From contig CM052358.1 of the NCBI GenBank assembly GCA_028551475.1, positions 13,003,938 through 13,067,937 on the forward strand: 64,000 nt of DNA, in the 5' to 3' direction. The translations under genes and the position numbers were made by a program. Position 1 is the first letter of the stretch; each line of letters starts with the position of its first letter. The notes under the pieces are model-generated. The model was not told the DNA's origin, ran no database searches, and saw only the letters and a list, made by a program, of their open reading frames with translations. Source of the DNA: Casuarina equisetifolia (taxonomy: Eukaryota > Streptophyta > Magnoliopsida > Fagales > Casuarinaceae). This document shows positions 25,534 through 38,199 of this stretch, one piece after another.

Positions 25534-27126
25534 TGTTGAAAATCATGTGCTTATATGTTTTGATTGAGAAAAATTTTATTTGATTATATGTGAAATAGAA
25601 TATTATAATTATTTGAACATATATTAAATAGAAGACTATACTTGCATATATGATAGGATATATGAGATTATGTGTACACATATTAAAACTCAAAGGAAGT
25701 AAAAGGTGTGCAAATTATAATATCAATTAATGATATTATAAAGTAGTCGGATTCCTACATTTTATTATCAAACATCAAATATGAAGCCAATTTGATTTAA
25801 TCTTTGAATATTTTGTTTCATAGATTAATTTACATTCTTGGTTTTCTTAAAGGAACTTTGATACTTGGAATTGGTGTATTTACAGGTTTAATGGACTGAC
25901 CATATATTTATATATGGATACATGAAGCTTATCTATGTGATCAGCTTGTGAGAAGAGGTCAGCCCGTATGAATTGTTCAGCCTGTGAATAAGTTTAGCCC
26001 ATATGAATTGTTCAACCCGTGAGAAGAGGTCAACTCATATGAATTGTTCAACCCATGAAAAGAGGTCAGCCTGTGAAGCTTGAAACGATAACGTTCTGAT
26101 CGAGTCACTTATCCAAAACGACAATGTGTGAAGCAAATAAGAGCATAAGCTCTTATGACCGGAAGCCTAAAGCCCTAGCCGTATTCTTTCACCTAAAGCT
26201 ACACTTCACCTCTCGATCTTTCTCCTACAACGACGGCTCCAATGAGAAGCATGGTGAGGTGATTGAATATCAGAACGGTTATATTGCTGAAAAATCATCA
26301 TCTTCATTAATACAATGTCGTATCCATCAAATCTCAATAGAAGGATTTCAAAAAGGTTTGAATTGAAACCTTAATCTGCTTAAGGTTCGAGTACCTGCTA
26401 TAAAAGGAAGATTCGGATGAAATATTTATGCTCGCTGAGAGATATTCTTGCTGATTTGCTTAAAAGAGACAAAAGCCCTTATCAATTTGCTTTTATTGCT
26501 GTGTTTGGTAAAGTTTGAAGAAAAAGGAAATCTTCGGTGATATTCTCTAAACTTGTTATCTTGTTAATATCATTTAATAGATTGATTGTTGTATGTGCTA
26601 GATTGATTATAACATTATTTGTACATAAAGATTATTATAAATCCAAAACCCTAGATTTGTGAAATTAGGCTTTCGAGATTAGAGCTTGAATTGACTCTGT
26701 ATACATTCAATTAGCTATTTGATAAGCTTATATCCTCACTCATATCATATATTTTAGGAATGAGCTTGATGTATTAAGGTTTTTGTAAACCTAACCTTGT
26801 AACCGTGAGCTATATAACTCTTTTTGAGGAGTTGTGAGGTGAAAGAGAGGTGCTCTCATTGATTAAAGTAAAGAAGATTTCAACTCGGTTTAAGTTGAAG
26901 GAGAAGAGAGTGGAAGTAGGTGAAAAGCACCGAACCACCATGAAATTCTTGGTTGTGAATTTTTCTGATCTAATTCTTTTATTTGATACTTCATTACTAT
27001 TATGATATCTTATCTAGTTGTGATTACCTTAAAGAAACAAAATTTAAGAAATATAAAAATAAAAAATTACATAGACTTCTAGATATCCAATTCAACCCCC
27101 CTTCTTGGATAGCCATAAACCCAACA
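25534..27126 (+). repeat. Right LTR of Copia 1
   Basis: The LTR is 1593 bp, begins TGTTGAAAATCATG, ends CCCAACA, and is followed by target duplication ATAAG. Compared with the left LTR it has numerous substitutions plus one extra 36-bp unit, so the insertion is not recent. Confidence 0.92.
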
Positions 27127-27131
27127 ATAAG

Positions 27132-28127
27132 CACAATGATGATAATTGCAATGAAACCCTTAAATAATTTGAGTAATTAAGCATTAGGGTTTTGGGTTTT
27201 AGATCTATTTTGAAGAATATAAGCAATAAAGGACAAATATGAATAAAGAGTCGTAATACAAATGAGTGTAATCACAAGGTATAACAGAAGCACAAATTTC
27301 TCATAGATTAAAGTAACCTTTTTTTATATCCTTGTTTTTTTATTTTTTCAATCAACCTAAGCCTTTTTTCTTCTGCTTCTTTTATACATGAACAAATCAA
27401 CCCGTTAAAGCTTGCAAGAAGAAAGACATTGCACATTAAAGTCTATGTTAATGATTGTAGGAGTTGTTAACATCATAGATAGAGAGAAAAATGAAAGAAT
27501 AAGTATTTCAAGTTGTGCAAGCTTAAGCCTAGGTCAAAGTTCTCCTTTCTTCCTATTGTTTTTCAGTTGCACAACATCATTTGATGTTTTAGTTTAACTT
27601 TTCTCACGTTCTCCCCACTTACATTTTCCATGTGGACAAATCAACACCACCTTTTTCATGTAAAATATCTTCTTTCACATGTGATTCTAATGAAGCCTCA
27701 TTGACATCTATTGTGGTTGCCCCTTGCCCCCATGCATTTTATTTGGACTTGTTTCACATATAGGCTTTAACAAATGCACGGCCTTCCCCTTGACTTGGGC
27801 TTCTTTGAGTACAAGGGTACATGAACTTAGTTATTTGGAAACAAATTTGCATACATGGTCCAATAAAAACCATTATAAGTCCATACAAATATTTAATTTA
27901 AATATTCCTTCATTATAAAAAAAATATCATTCTTATGAACCAAACAAGATGGAGCTTCAAGACCACTAATTTGTTCTTTGGACTATATTTGTTCTACTAC
28001 TAATACATCCATTACTCACCTTACACCCAATTTAGATATTGTTTACCCTACTTTTGATGTCTTATCCAACCATTGACACTTAAATTCCTATATCTACTTT
28101 ATAACCTCTATTTTTCTATGACTACCA
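27132..28127. other. Flank of Copia 1, no gene seen
   Basis: AT-rich sequence with only short unassignable frames. No domain was recognised. Confidence 0.5.
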
Positions 28128-29740
28128 AGCCCATCTCTTACAAAAAGGTTATCTTAGATCTTAAATGGCAAGATACCATAGCTGAGGAGATCATAGCATT
28201 AAAGTTGAACAATACATGAAAATTGGTCCCTTTGCCTATAAGAAAAAAGGCCATTAGATGTAAATAAGAATATAAAATAAACTACAACATTGATGAAAGT
28301 GTAAAGAGATATAAAGCTCATCTAGTGGCAATAACTAGAGATTAATTATAAAAAAAACTTTTGCTCTAGTTGGAAAAATGATGACTAGTCACACTCATAT
28401 ATTTTTAACAACTACCAATCATTGTGAGTTGCATCAAATGGGTGTATATAATGTCTTTCTTTAGGCTAACATTAATGTAAAAGTTTATATGAAGGTTAGA
28501 AGGAATTTAAAGACAGTAAAAATGAAAAAAGTGTGCCACTTGTAGAAGTCACTATATGAACTAAAGTAAACATTTAGACAATGATACCATAAGTTTACTA
28601 AAGTATAAATTAATGACCACTTTTACCAATTCCTTCAAAACTACTCCTTATTTATAAAACCCATTGGTATGAGCATTCTCATTATCTTGATTTATGTATA
28701 TGACATCATCATCATAGGTAGTGACAAGGGTTTCATACACAAGCATAAGGATTATCTTCATTCTAAATTTTATATGAAAGACCTTGGCCCTATTAAATTC
28801 TTCTTTGGCATTGTGATAGCAAGATCCAAGTCTAGAATTGTGATAAACCAAAGGAAATATCCCTTAGAATTGATCTCAAATTGTGGACTTTCAACTTGCA
28901 AGTCCTTGCTTACTTTCATGGATGTTAATCACAAGGTTACCATGTCTAAGTATGATTCTACACTTGAGGAAGGGAACCCATCATTGTAGGATATTATTAG
29001 GTATTAACATTTGATTGAGAAGTTGATTTACTTGACCATGATCAAGCCAACTTTCATGCATACTCCTAAACAATGTTATTATGAGATTGCCCTCCAAGTT
29101 GTCAAATGTATAAAAGAGCCAAGGGGTCAAGGCTAACAATGAGCTCAAATATTAAGTTGGATATATAAGCCTATTATGATTTTGATTATATGAAGTGCCT
29201 TACGAATCGATGATATACTATAAGGTTCTATATTAAGCTTGGTGAATAATCTTTAATTTCACTAAAACACAAGAAACAACCAATTATTTCACGATCTTCA
29301 ATAGACACAGAGTATCATGCTATGACATCAACTAGTTGTGAGATTATTTGACTTTTAGGTATTCTAGATAATTTGCAAATATCATCCCTAAGGCCAACTG
29401 TTTTATACTGTGACAACAAATCCACCATAAAACTTGCTACAAATTCAATTCTACATGAGAAGACCAAATATGTTAATGTAATTGTCATTTCGTTCACACG
29501 AATCATTCATACTACACACATCTCTACACAAGAATAGCCTATGGATCTTTTGACAAAGGTGCTAAGTGTGCCACAATATCATTTCTTTTTTAAGGAAGTT
29601 AGGTGCTTATGATTTGTACAAGACACCAACTTGAAGGATAATATTACATAATAAAGCTGACTTTATGGACCGTTGGACCAATCTATGGATTGCTGGTTCT
29701 TACCTTTGTCCGAGTAAATGCATTACCCATCATGTATTTG
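28128..29740 (+). mobile_element. Old Copia remnant
   Basis: Scattered plus-strand pieces in several frames match the Copia RT and RNase H order. There is a KLVPLPIRKKAIRCK-like RT start (about 28220) and a VKRYKAHLVA piece. The IYVYDIIIIGSD stretch (about 28700) shows the YVDD box degraded to YVYD. SKYDSTLEEGNPSL, SSIDTEYHAM and YCDNKSTIKLA follow. Many stops and frameshifts interrupt it, and no LTR pair was found. The remnant ends just before the segmental duplication begins, so it may mark the breakpoint. Confidence 0.8.
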
Positions 29741-32700
29741 ACTATAACCTTTCTTGTTCTTAGAAGTCTCGGGTGGAATATGTTTGTCTTGAACTTTTCC
29801 TTGTATAATTAATTGATCACCATTTGTAACCCATATATGTAAAAATATGAAAATAAGTAATTGGGAATAGATATTAATAATGAAATTTCATATTTTCACA
29901 TAAATTCTAGTGAGAATTATATGATTCAAATTTCAAGACCGTGTAGGTGATAGCCAAGTCAGTCCCACTATGATACGCAAGCCCAAAAGATGTCAAGAGA
30001 CATAAAGCCCACCGTGACCAGTTTTACATGGGGAGCCAGGACGTTCTGCTGGGCGCGGATGTCTTTCTGGCGAAGACTCGCTAAAGCCACAAAGGAGAAC
30101 TTGGAAGGTCTAAACAGAGGGCGAAGACTGGCTAAACTCGAGGCCAAGAGTTCCATGAATAGTGCATTCAAAAGGGTAATTAAATGAAGGCAACTATCTT
30201 TGATAAATAAAGACAAATAAATATCACAGGTTACTTCAAAATGTCATTTTAAGATCACGGGTTCACACAAAAAGCATTACAATATGAAGAACACAATGCC
30301 AGAGCTCAAAATATTAGATGACTAATAACAGAAGACTTGACTTTCGATGGTAGGCAGCAATACATCCTCGACTCACCGTTACTCTAAAAATTGCAAGTTC
30401 TTCATGGAGTAAGTCTTCTGACTTAGGAAGTTCAACTTGAGAAGTTACAACTTGAGAATTGCAAGTTCATCATCTATGTCAGAACATGTTCACACCAATA
30501 CCTAACCATTTGAACTTCAAACGGCACGTTATGAGTCAAAAGGGTTGCTTCCATTATTTTTAAAACCTGGGATCCAACCTATTGCAGCAATACGAGAGAA
30601 CTACAAGCCTCATCGCGATGACTTTAATAAGAAATGGTAAAAATAATACTATTAGTAACTAGGATGACCGTTTCCTGAAGAACTCATCTTTTACTATTTA
30701 TTAAAAAAACAAAGTACCATTATTTATATATATATATTTATTTTGTTTTCAAAAACGAGAAGAAAAATCTTAGATTTTAAATGGTAATAAATTACACATT
30801 AATTTAGCCAAATTAAATATAAATTCTAGTATTGATATTTCCAGGGAACCTAGGACCCAATTGTATACTGGCCACTCTTGTTGCTTCTTCCCTCTCCGTG
30901 ACGCACAAGTTGGCCTTTCCTTGAGGTGCAATGGTCTTGTCCATTCAACAGAAGGTCACGACTGAGCTTCTCTTTTCGTCGGCTTCGCAAAGTTTCTCTT
31001 CCGCCCATTGCGGGCCCTTTGGCAGTCATCGTTTGGATTATTGGATTTTTCTCGTTGACCAAAACAGGTAAGAAGGAGACTCTACTAACAGGAAGTTATG
31101 GAACCTTAATGCTGACATTGAAGCTTTCCTGGCTAATTGTAGTATCGAAGTTCTTGGTCGTATGATAACAAGTTAGAAAAAAATAAAAACATCATTTAGG
31201 TTGGATTTAAGTTGAAACCCAAATAAAAGAGTACTTAGCCTCAAGGTGTAAGTAATCCTTCTAACATTTTGACGTATTCCTTTTTCTGATAGTCACGACA
31301 CCGATGATAATTGCCATCTTGATCATCACTATGAACAAGAATAGTCTAAGCTGCAAAAAATATTTCTTTTAAAGAAAAGAAAAGGTAGTCATGTTTTATT
31401 TTTCTTCTTGTTTTATAAGGGGGAGGGGGGAATGGAGCGGCGTGACAAACTCAACAGATAGAAAAGAACAAAATGAAAAGGAACAAGAGTTTCTTAAGGT
31501 ATTGAATACGATTGCCCAACTTATTATAATTAGAAAATTGTTCTAGTTGCTTTAGTAAATCCATCATGAGAAACACGATGAAGAATTTTCATGACTCAAA
31601 TGTAACGATGCATTCAATTCTATTACAGCTTGTTTATTATCTCCAATCAGGTCTTTTTTCTCCAGTCAAACCAGACAAGTCTTGCTGGCTGCTGATTCCA
31701 CATCTACGGTCGTCTAAAAGCATTAAAGTACTCTTGTAAACCAGAAACTTATTTTCTTCTTCGGTCGAGACATGTTAGCCGCCCTTGCAGTCGCATATAT
31801 TTAACTGGATGATTGTGAAATAATTTGATTCTCTAGACCGGCCAGAAGAATTTTATATCAAATTTTAAGGGCGGAAGTCTGGTGGTTACGGGGACGAAAT
31901 CTTGTAAGATACTCACGCCTATCCAAGAAAAAGGCCATTTTCAAAACCCCACTTCCTTTACTTGCAGGCTGCCTATGCTTTTTCCTCCTCTCAAATCACC
32001 ATAATCTCAACATTGAAGTTCTATTACGGAGAATAAAAATAAAAATAAAAATAAAAAGATGGTGGGAAGTTCAGTGGTGAATGAAACTGAAAATGATGCT
32101 AGTGGGTCAATTAGATTACTTGTAATGCTTTGAGTATTGACTAACTATCGGCCTTCATGAGGATCTAACACGAGGCACAGCCAAGTTGGACTAACAATAG
32201 GTGGTCTTACCAAGAAGCTCTCAGGGGCTCTTTCTGGCCCAGGTATACAAGCAAGCATGCGTCTGCGGGGTTGAAACGTTCGTCTTTATTGGAAAAGAAG
32301 AGAAACGTGGGAGTGAGACTCAAAGACTTAATAACTTAAGCAACTTGGATTAACTTAATAATCAGAGAAAACGATTGAATAACTTAAATTAAGAAGAGTG
32401 CCAACTCTTAGCTGTCAAAATTCCCGATAAAGCATGAGTGTCGGCGTTATCTATATTCTAACTTCGACCTTTTCTTCAATATTTCTTGTAGAAGTGGAAA
32501 AACGTAAAGAAAATGGCAAAGCTTATTCAAAGTGAAGTCGGTGGGAGCATCTAGAGAAAAAATAGAACAGCCGGAGAGAAAATATTGGACACTTCTATGT
32601 TATTCTAGCAGTTAACTGACAGAAAATATTTACTGGGCGAGCTAGGGTAAGAAAATGCACCGCACGAGGGTCAGGAATGTAGAGAACACCAAGCTTTTGT

Positions 32701-33700
32701 TTGAAGATTTTCACAGAAATGGTTGCCTGTAGCGGTATGCGACCCACGTTGGCATCCTTGTGAAGAAAAGCTTTGCAATTCTTTCAAGTATCAATCACAT
32801 TATCGTAAGATACGTGCGTTTTGTGGCAATCCAGAACGACCTAACAATTGACATCGATAAGCACTGATTAAAAAAAGAACTTAGCTGTTCCAAATTGACC
32901 ATTGGATCCGAAGTGGGGAAAGATGCTGACGGTGGCAATGCCTAGCAACGTGATGACTTTAGAAAAGGCCGTTCCTCGTAGCAGTAATCGGTTGTACTAC
33001 GTTAATCTCTACAGATTTTCTGTCTTCGTACTGCCACGTTCTCTGTCAACTGTAAACGGCGATACAACCAGCTACCGTCATTCGTTATTTTCTTGATATT
33101 ATGTGTCTATTGCACATAAAAGTGTTTTTAATTCTTACAAGTTTGCTTAAAAAAGGAAGATAAACTTTTTAACATAATATTGAACTCTAAGTTAAGAGAA
33201 CCGGTTAAAATTTGGTATACGTCTTCCATTGCTAATATAATAATGTCTTGTGTTTTTTAAATGTAAAAATATTCCCATCTTTTATATGTTTGTTTTAAAG
33301 TAGAAGACAAACCTTCCAAACAACCGCCAATGTATTATTTCTTTCTCATATTCTAAAATTATGTATTATTTCTTTCTCTTTCATTCTTAAAGTTAGAAGC
33401 CGATACTTATTCCTCTCTCATTCTTAATTTGTGACAAGATTTTCTATTTTATGCCAAAAACCAATGTCGTGACCATGTCAGACAAAAGTTTTTTTGGAGA
33501 AATTCAAAACCCAAAACAAACAGATCGTAGCCCCGTCTGCCTCATTCTCTCGCCACGACCGCGTTAGCTGGATTCTCCTTTTTTCTTTTGGTTTTATTTT
33601 GAGAGAATAGACCAGCACGTAAAGGATACCAGCAACTTCCTGATGACGGCGGCCCAAATTTCCACGTTCATTCGAATCAAAAGTCGCTTACCAATGAAAC
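29741..33700. other. 5' flank of patatin A, no gene supported
   Basis: This stretch is conserved with 54986-59290 of unit 2. It begins with an LTR-like fragment (29741-29842). It includes an aaaat/aaaaat microsatellite (32031-32060), replaced in unit 2 by a pure A run. A short frame from an ATG at about 32923 to 33096 is kept open in both units but has no recognisable domain and no independent support. Confidence 0.5.
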
Positions 33701-33717
33701 GGTAAGCACAGTACCCT

Positions 33718-33726
33718 TATATATAA
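33718..33726 (+). promoter_or_regulatory. TATA box of patatin A
   Basis: TATATATAA lies about 140 nt upstream of the ATG, preceded by gtaccc. It is conserved in copy B at 59293-59301. It implies transcription from about 33750. Confidence 0.65.
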
Positions 33727-33867
33727 CACTACAACTTACAATGATCAACCTGTATAAGCCCTACTTCTTCTTGCCTCAAGAAAAATAGCCGTAACTAGTG
33801 TGGATCTTTCTTTGTTACTCTCTTTTTCTACTAGGAACTTGTTGCCCTATATCTCAACAAGTTACGA

Positions 33868-36627
33868 ATGGAGCAAACTGCGTCGCCCTCTAACACTCGA
33901 CTCCCGGAAGCTGGAAATCTTATCACAATTCTCAGTGTTGATGGAGGTGGGATTAGAGGAATCATTCCTGGAGTCATTCTCGATTACCTGGAGTCTCAAC
34001 TTCAAGTAATGTTTCTCATGACTTATTCATAGAAATTAAAAGAAAAAACTATATTTATGCTCCCAGGCTTATTTTGAAAGATTTATAAATCTTTGATGCT
34101 TAGATTTTTGGTCCTAATTAACTCTATGGCTTGTGGGAGATTAGGAGCTTGATGGCAAGGACGCAAGGCTCGCTGATTACTTCGATGTGATTTCTGGGAC
34201 GAGTACAGGTGGTCTCATCGTAGCCATGTTATCAGCACCCAACAAAGAGAATCGCCCTTTGTATGCTGCCAAAGATATAGTGCCGTTTTACCTCGAAAAC
34301 TGCCCCAAAATCTTCCCCCAAACAAGGTGGAAATAAACTGGGATATTGGCTTGCGGCAAACTAAAATACATCTCCATGATTTATACCATGCAAATCAGAT
34401 AGATACATATAAACACTGACGCTGTTTTCTGCTATTGTTTATGCAGGGGATTGTTTGCCCCGGCAGTAAAGATAATAAAAGTTTTGACAGGACCCAAGTA
34501 TGATGGAAAGTATCTTCAGAAGCTCATAGAAGACAAGTTAGGGGAGACAAAGTTGCACCAAACCTTGACAAATGTTGTCATCCCAGCTTTTGACATCAGT
34601 AAACTACAACCTACTATCTTTTCCTCATATAAGGTTGTTTCCTTTGTTTCTTCTCCTCCTTATTTTGTTCTTCTGTTTCTTGTTGAGTTTGGTGTTTATG
34701 GCTTGGAATACCACCATTGTGATTGGTTGGTGTGACCTATTAACAGTCCCCAAGTATGCCCTCTATCTGGAGATTATAAATTGTTTCATAGTCCTATCAA
34801 AGATAAGTTTTACCGGGGAAAAGAAGTAATAAACATTAATCCCAGAGAAAAGGAGTAACAGATGAAAGATGGTTAAATTTGAAAAACAAACTTCTTTCTG
34901 ATAAATGCATCTTTAGATGCTAATCAATCGTCAGTCCTTCATGAATTTAATCTAAACAAAATTTAAACATCGAATAACTCTTCGAGCACTTGAACTTGAT
35001 TTGAAATCTAATTCTCCTCTTCCACATCCTTGCGGGAAACCTGATAGAACTAAAAACTGTCATGCAGGTTAGTACCTTTCCAGTCCTAGATGCTAAACTG
35101 TCAGACATATGTATAGCCACCTCCGCAGCCCCGACATACTTTCCCGGCTACTATTTTAGAAACAAAGATGCTCAAGGGAAGTGGGAAGATTTTAATCTTA
35201 TCGACGGCGGCGTGGCTGCTAATAATCCGGTAAGCTTCTTGACAAAGATTGTGATAGTAGAAAGCCTTGTGGATCTTTAAAAAACCACCAATAGATGAAA
35301 CTAACGGAAACAAACACTCTTGGTTTTCTGCCATATGGCTAAAGACACTGGTGGCCATTAGTGAAGTAACCAGAAAGATGATGAAGGAGGGTCAGCGTCT
35401 CCTCCCAATTTATGACCGTTTGCTCGTGATCTCCTTGGGAACGGGTTCATCCAAAAACGAGAACAAATACACTGCTAAAATGGCTTCAAAGTGGGGGGCT
35501 ACATCATGGTTATATAACGATGGCCGTTCTCCTTTGATAGACTGCTACAATGAAGCAAGCAAGGACATGGTTGATTACCACAACTGTGTGGTTTTTGAAG
35601 CTCTCGACTCCGGAGATAGCTACATTCGGATTAATGTAAGTTCATATTTGTATTACTTGTGTCTCAAGTACCCATTACATACATTATCTATGATCTTAAT
35701 TTTATTTTTTTAGTGAAAAGGTAAATTTACATTAATAAAAATTAATATAAAAAAGTATAGGGACATATCTTAGTATTACAAAAGTAATGAAAATTATAAG
35801 AAAGATGGAGTTTAAAAATTTTTAATTCTCACTCAAAATGACCTTTTTTTGGGAGAATTATATATTTCAAATCAAAAAAGTTCTTCCTTAACAATTTTTG
35901 TTTGCCAACAAGAATAGGATCTTAATTTTAATTAGATACAAAAGGATCAACCTTGGTGGTAATTATCTACAAAAGTAAAATAGAATATCATGCCATTTGT
36001 TCAAGACGTACACGAACTCTTAAGTCAAGGGTGTGTAGGTTTTAGGCAAATCAATCCCATTCTGACTCAGAGAATTTCAGTGCAATACTTGAGGTCAGCA
36101 AATAGAGGGGATAACACCTCCCCGGTTAAAACGCAGTTGGTCAACGGAGAGGAAGGCGTAAATAAGCTCTGGGAAAATTGTTTTTCTGTTCTTATTGCAG
36201 TTTTTCCACTTCTTCGCACTACACCAAACGACAACTGCTTAATATCGTTTTTCAATGCTGAATCAGGAGGATTCTCTACACGGCAATTTGTCTTCTGTTG
36301 ATCTTGCCACAACGAAGAACTTGGAAAATCTGGTGGAAGTTGGTAAGAAGTTGCTAGACAAACAGGTTTCACGGATAAACTCGGAGACTGGTCTCTACGA
36401 ACGAGTTCAGGGCGGTGGAACCAATGGGCAAGAACTGAAGAGGTCTTAATATTCTTCTAACTGATCTTAAATGTTAAAATGGTAAACCTGATAGGCACGC
36501 AGGATCCATCTCCTGTGATAAACTACTAAGACCAGTTTCAAATGCTTGCAGGTTCGCAAAGTTACTTTCTGATGAAAGAAAAATCCGGAAGTCCAAATCA
36601 TCGCAAAGCAAAGGCCAAGAGCCCTGA
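33868..36627 (+). CDS. Patatin-like phospholipase (lipid acyl hydrolase), 7 exons, intact copy A
   Basis: Exons are 33868-34005, 34145-34326, 34447-34633, 35068-35229, 35345-35635, 36267-36442 and 36552-36627. They total 1212 nt (403 aa plus stop), and all junctions are GT-AG and in phase. The protein is a soluble patatin-like acyl hydrolase that cleaves fatty acids from phospho- and galactolipids using a Ser-Asp dyad. The oxyanion loop DGGGIRG is at 25-31. The nucleophile elbow GTSTGG is at 64-69, with Ser66. The catalytic Asp is in DGG at 215-217. Further family landmarks are the [10 protein letters not shown] block, LVISLGTGS, the SVDLAT segment near the C-terminus and a final [11 protein letters not shown]. 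About 400 aa and no transit peptide fit the PLP2-like group. The first exon donor is CAA|GTAATG, weaker than CAG|GTAATA in copy B. I see no lesion. Confidence 0.92.
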
Positions 36628-37129
36628 ACTCCACCTTGGGCTACGCGCGCTGAGAATCCAGTAACAGATTGACTTGCTTAAGCTACAGTTGACGTGCAGA
36701 ATAATTTGTTAGTTTGTCGGGAAGCAAGAACAAACAGAAAAAATAAAGATAGAAAGTGAGGGTTTAAGAATAAGAGGAGCCACTTTGCTGCCTTCAAGGG
36801 CTTACTGCCTAAATGACGAAAAATAGACGATAACCCTAATGTACTACCAACTTATTTCCCATTTGTAATACCCTACTGTTTTTTTCAGTAAAGAGAGATT
36901 ATTTCTTCTGAAAATCTCCCATTCTCTTACCCGCTTCGAATTAGAAAAGCAACCTTGATTTTCTAACCAGAATGGTAAAACTCGAAAATGGCATTCACCA
37001 TGTCTGCAAAGCCTTTTCAATCTTTCGATGCAACATGAAACGCAAGTGCAGGTGCGTCTTATGATCTTTAAAGATGACATCAGTACCCATGGTCCCGAAC
37101 TGTGTATTATATCTTTTAGGGGTTGATTC
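36628..37129. other. 3' flank of patatin A
   Basis: Conserved with 62205-62690 in unit 2, interrupted in unit 1 by the Copia 2 insertion at 37135. No gene is seen; it presumably includes the 3' UTR. Confidence 0.5.
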
Positions 37130-37134
37130 TTTAG

Positions 37135-37393
37135 TGTTAAGATGTATATTGGGCTTAGTTTTATTTCTTTTTATTTCATTTTGGGCTTGTATTTATTAGG
37201 CTCATGTCATTTGTTATTCGTTGGTCTTGGTCTTAATGGGCCAAGCCTTGATCCAAATTAGTTTGACCCGATCAAACAATATGTATATTCTCTATGGTGG
37301 TTTTCTCTCTTTTAAGCAAATAGAAAGGGTTTCCACCAAATTCTGATTTTCTCCATCCCTAGTTTCCTTAGATGTGTCGTTGTCTTTCTTATA
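37135..37393 (+). repeat. Left LTR of Copia 2
   Basis: The LTR is 259 bp, begins TGTTAAG and ends directly before the tRNA primer site at 37394. Confidence 0.9.
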
Positions 37394-38199
37394 TGGTATC
37401 AAAGCCAACTGAGATTTCTATGCTAAATCTGGTACATTTTTCTTCCTTTTTTCATTGTAGTACTTTCCCTTCTATGTTTATTTAAAGTTGAAGTAATACT
37501 TGTTATCATTTGCTTTGTCAATCTTGTTTAAAGAACAAATTTATGTCCTGATCTTGTTCTCTTTGGTCATATTTTTAATTTTTTTGGTCCTTATTCATCC
37601 CCTTCAATCTTCTTCGTCTTCTACTACTTAATCTAGTTAAGAGAATAGGCTTTGTCACAATCCATTCAATACAGTGCATTTCATCCTAGAGTTAGGGTTG
37701 GGAAATTTTGGGTCAATTTTACTATTTTACCCTTCTTGCCATTACGCACCATTTCACTTATCTTTTTCAGATCCTTGGGTTGGATTTTTACCTGCATCTT
37801 TCACCTAGTTCGCAACTCGTCTTTTCATGAACATGAAACACACCATTTCACTTTAGTCCCAAGGCACACCATTTTCTTTTGGTTGGGTCTCCTAATAAGA
37901 TCCTTACCTAAGTACATACCCAATTTGCAACCTATTTGCTCGCGACCACTAAGCGCACCATTTCACTTAACGATCTGAACACACTATTTTGACCTAGATG
38001 GGCCAAATGCCTTGTTTCTTTAAATGGGTCGAATCTCCATTTCATTTAACTAGGTTCAGGTCCTCTAGTCGGATCCTTACCTGCGCATGACCCATATCAC
38101 GCAGACTAGCAAAAACTCAATTTTTCTCACCATAGCCGCCATCTTCCTCATCATCGATCATTTTTGACACGATGAGCACCAAGTTTGAGTCTTCTAAGG

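Larger units (their letters stand above)
18722..27126 (+). mobile_element. Copia LTR retrotransposon 1, complete but coding-dead
   Basis: An 8.4 kb element with LTRs at 18722-20278 and 25534-27126, each beginning TGTTG and ending CAACA. It is flanked by a perfect 5-bp target duplication ATAAG (18717-18721 and 27127-27131). A tRNA-primer-like site (TGGCACCTAGAGCC) follows the left LTR by one or two bases. Domain order is gag with zinc knuckles, protease, integrase, reverse transcriptase, RNase H, the Copia order. The noncoding tail between RNase H and the right LTR has three copies of a GGGGGAG polypurine signature (25128-25138, 25271-25286, 25518-25533), a trait I associate with Sirevirus-type Copia elements. 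The coding region is broken by several stops and frameshifts, so it is not autonomous. Confidence 0.93.

Noticed and set aside
33800..34009. 69-codon frame overlapping patatin exon 1
   Set aside because: It starts at a GTG in another frame and reads through the intron donor; the ATG at 33868 gives the conserved patatin N-terminus.
35990..36301. 103-codon frame within patatin A intron 5, partly kept in copy B
   Set aside because: It is bounded by consistent splice sites of the patatin gene, is disrupted in copy B by indels and has no family resemblance.
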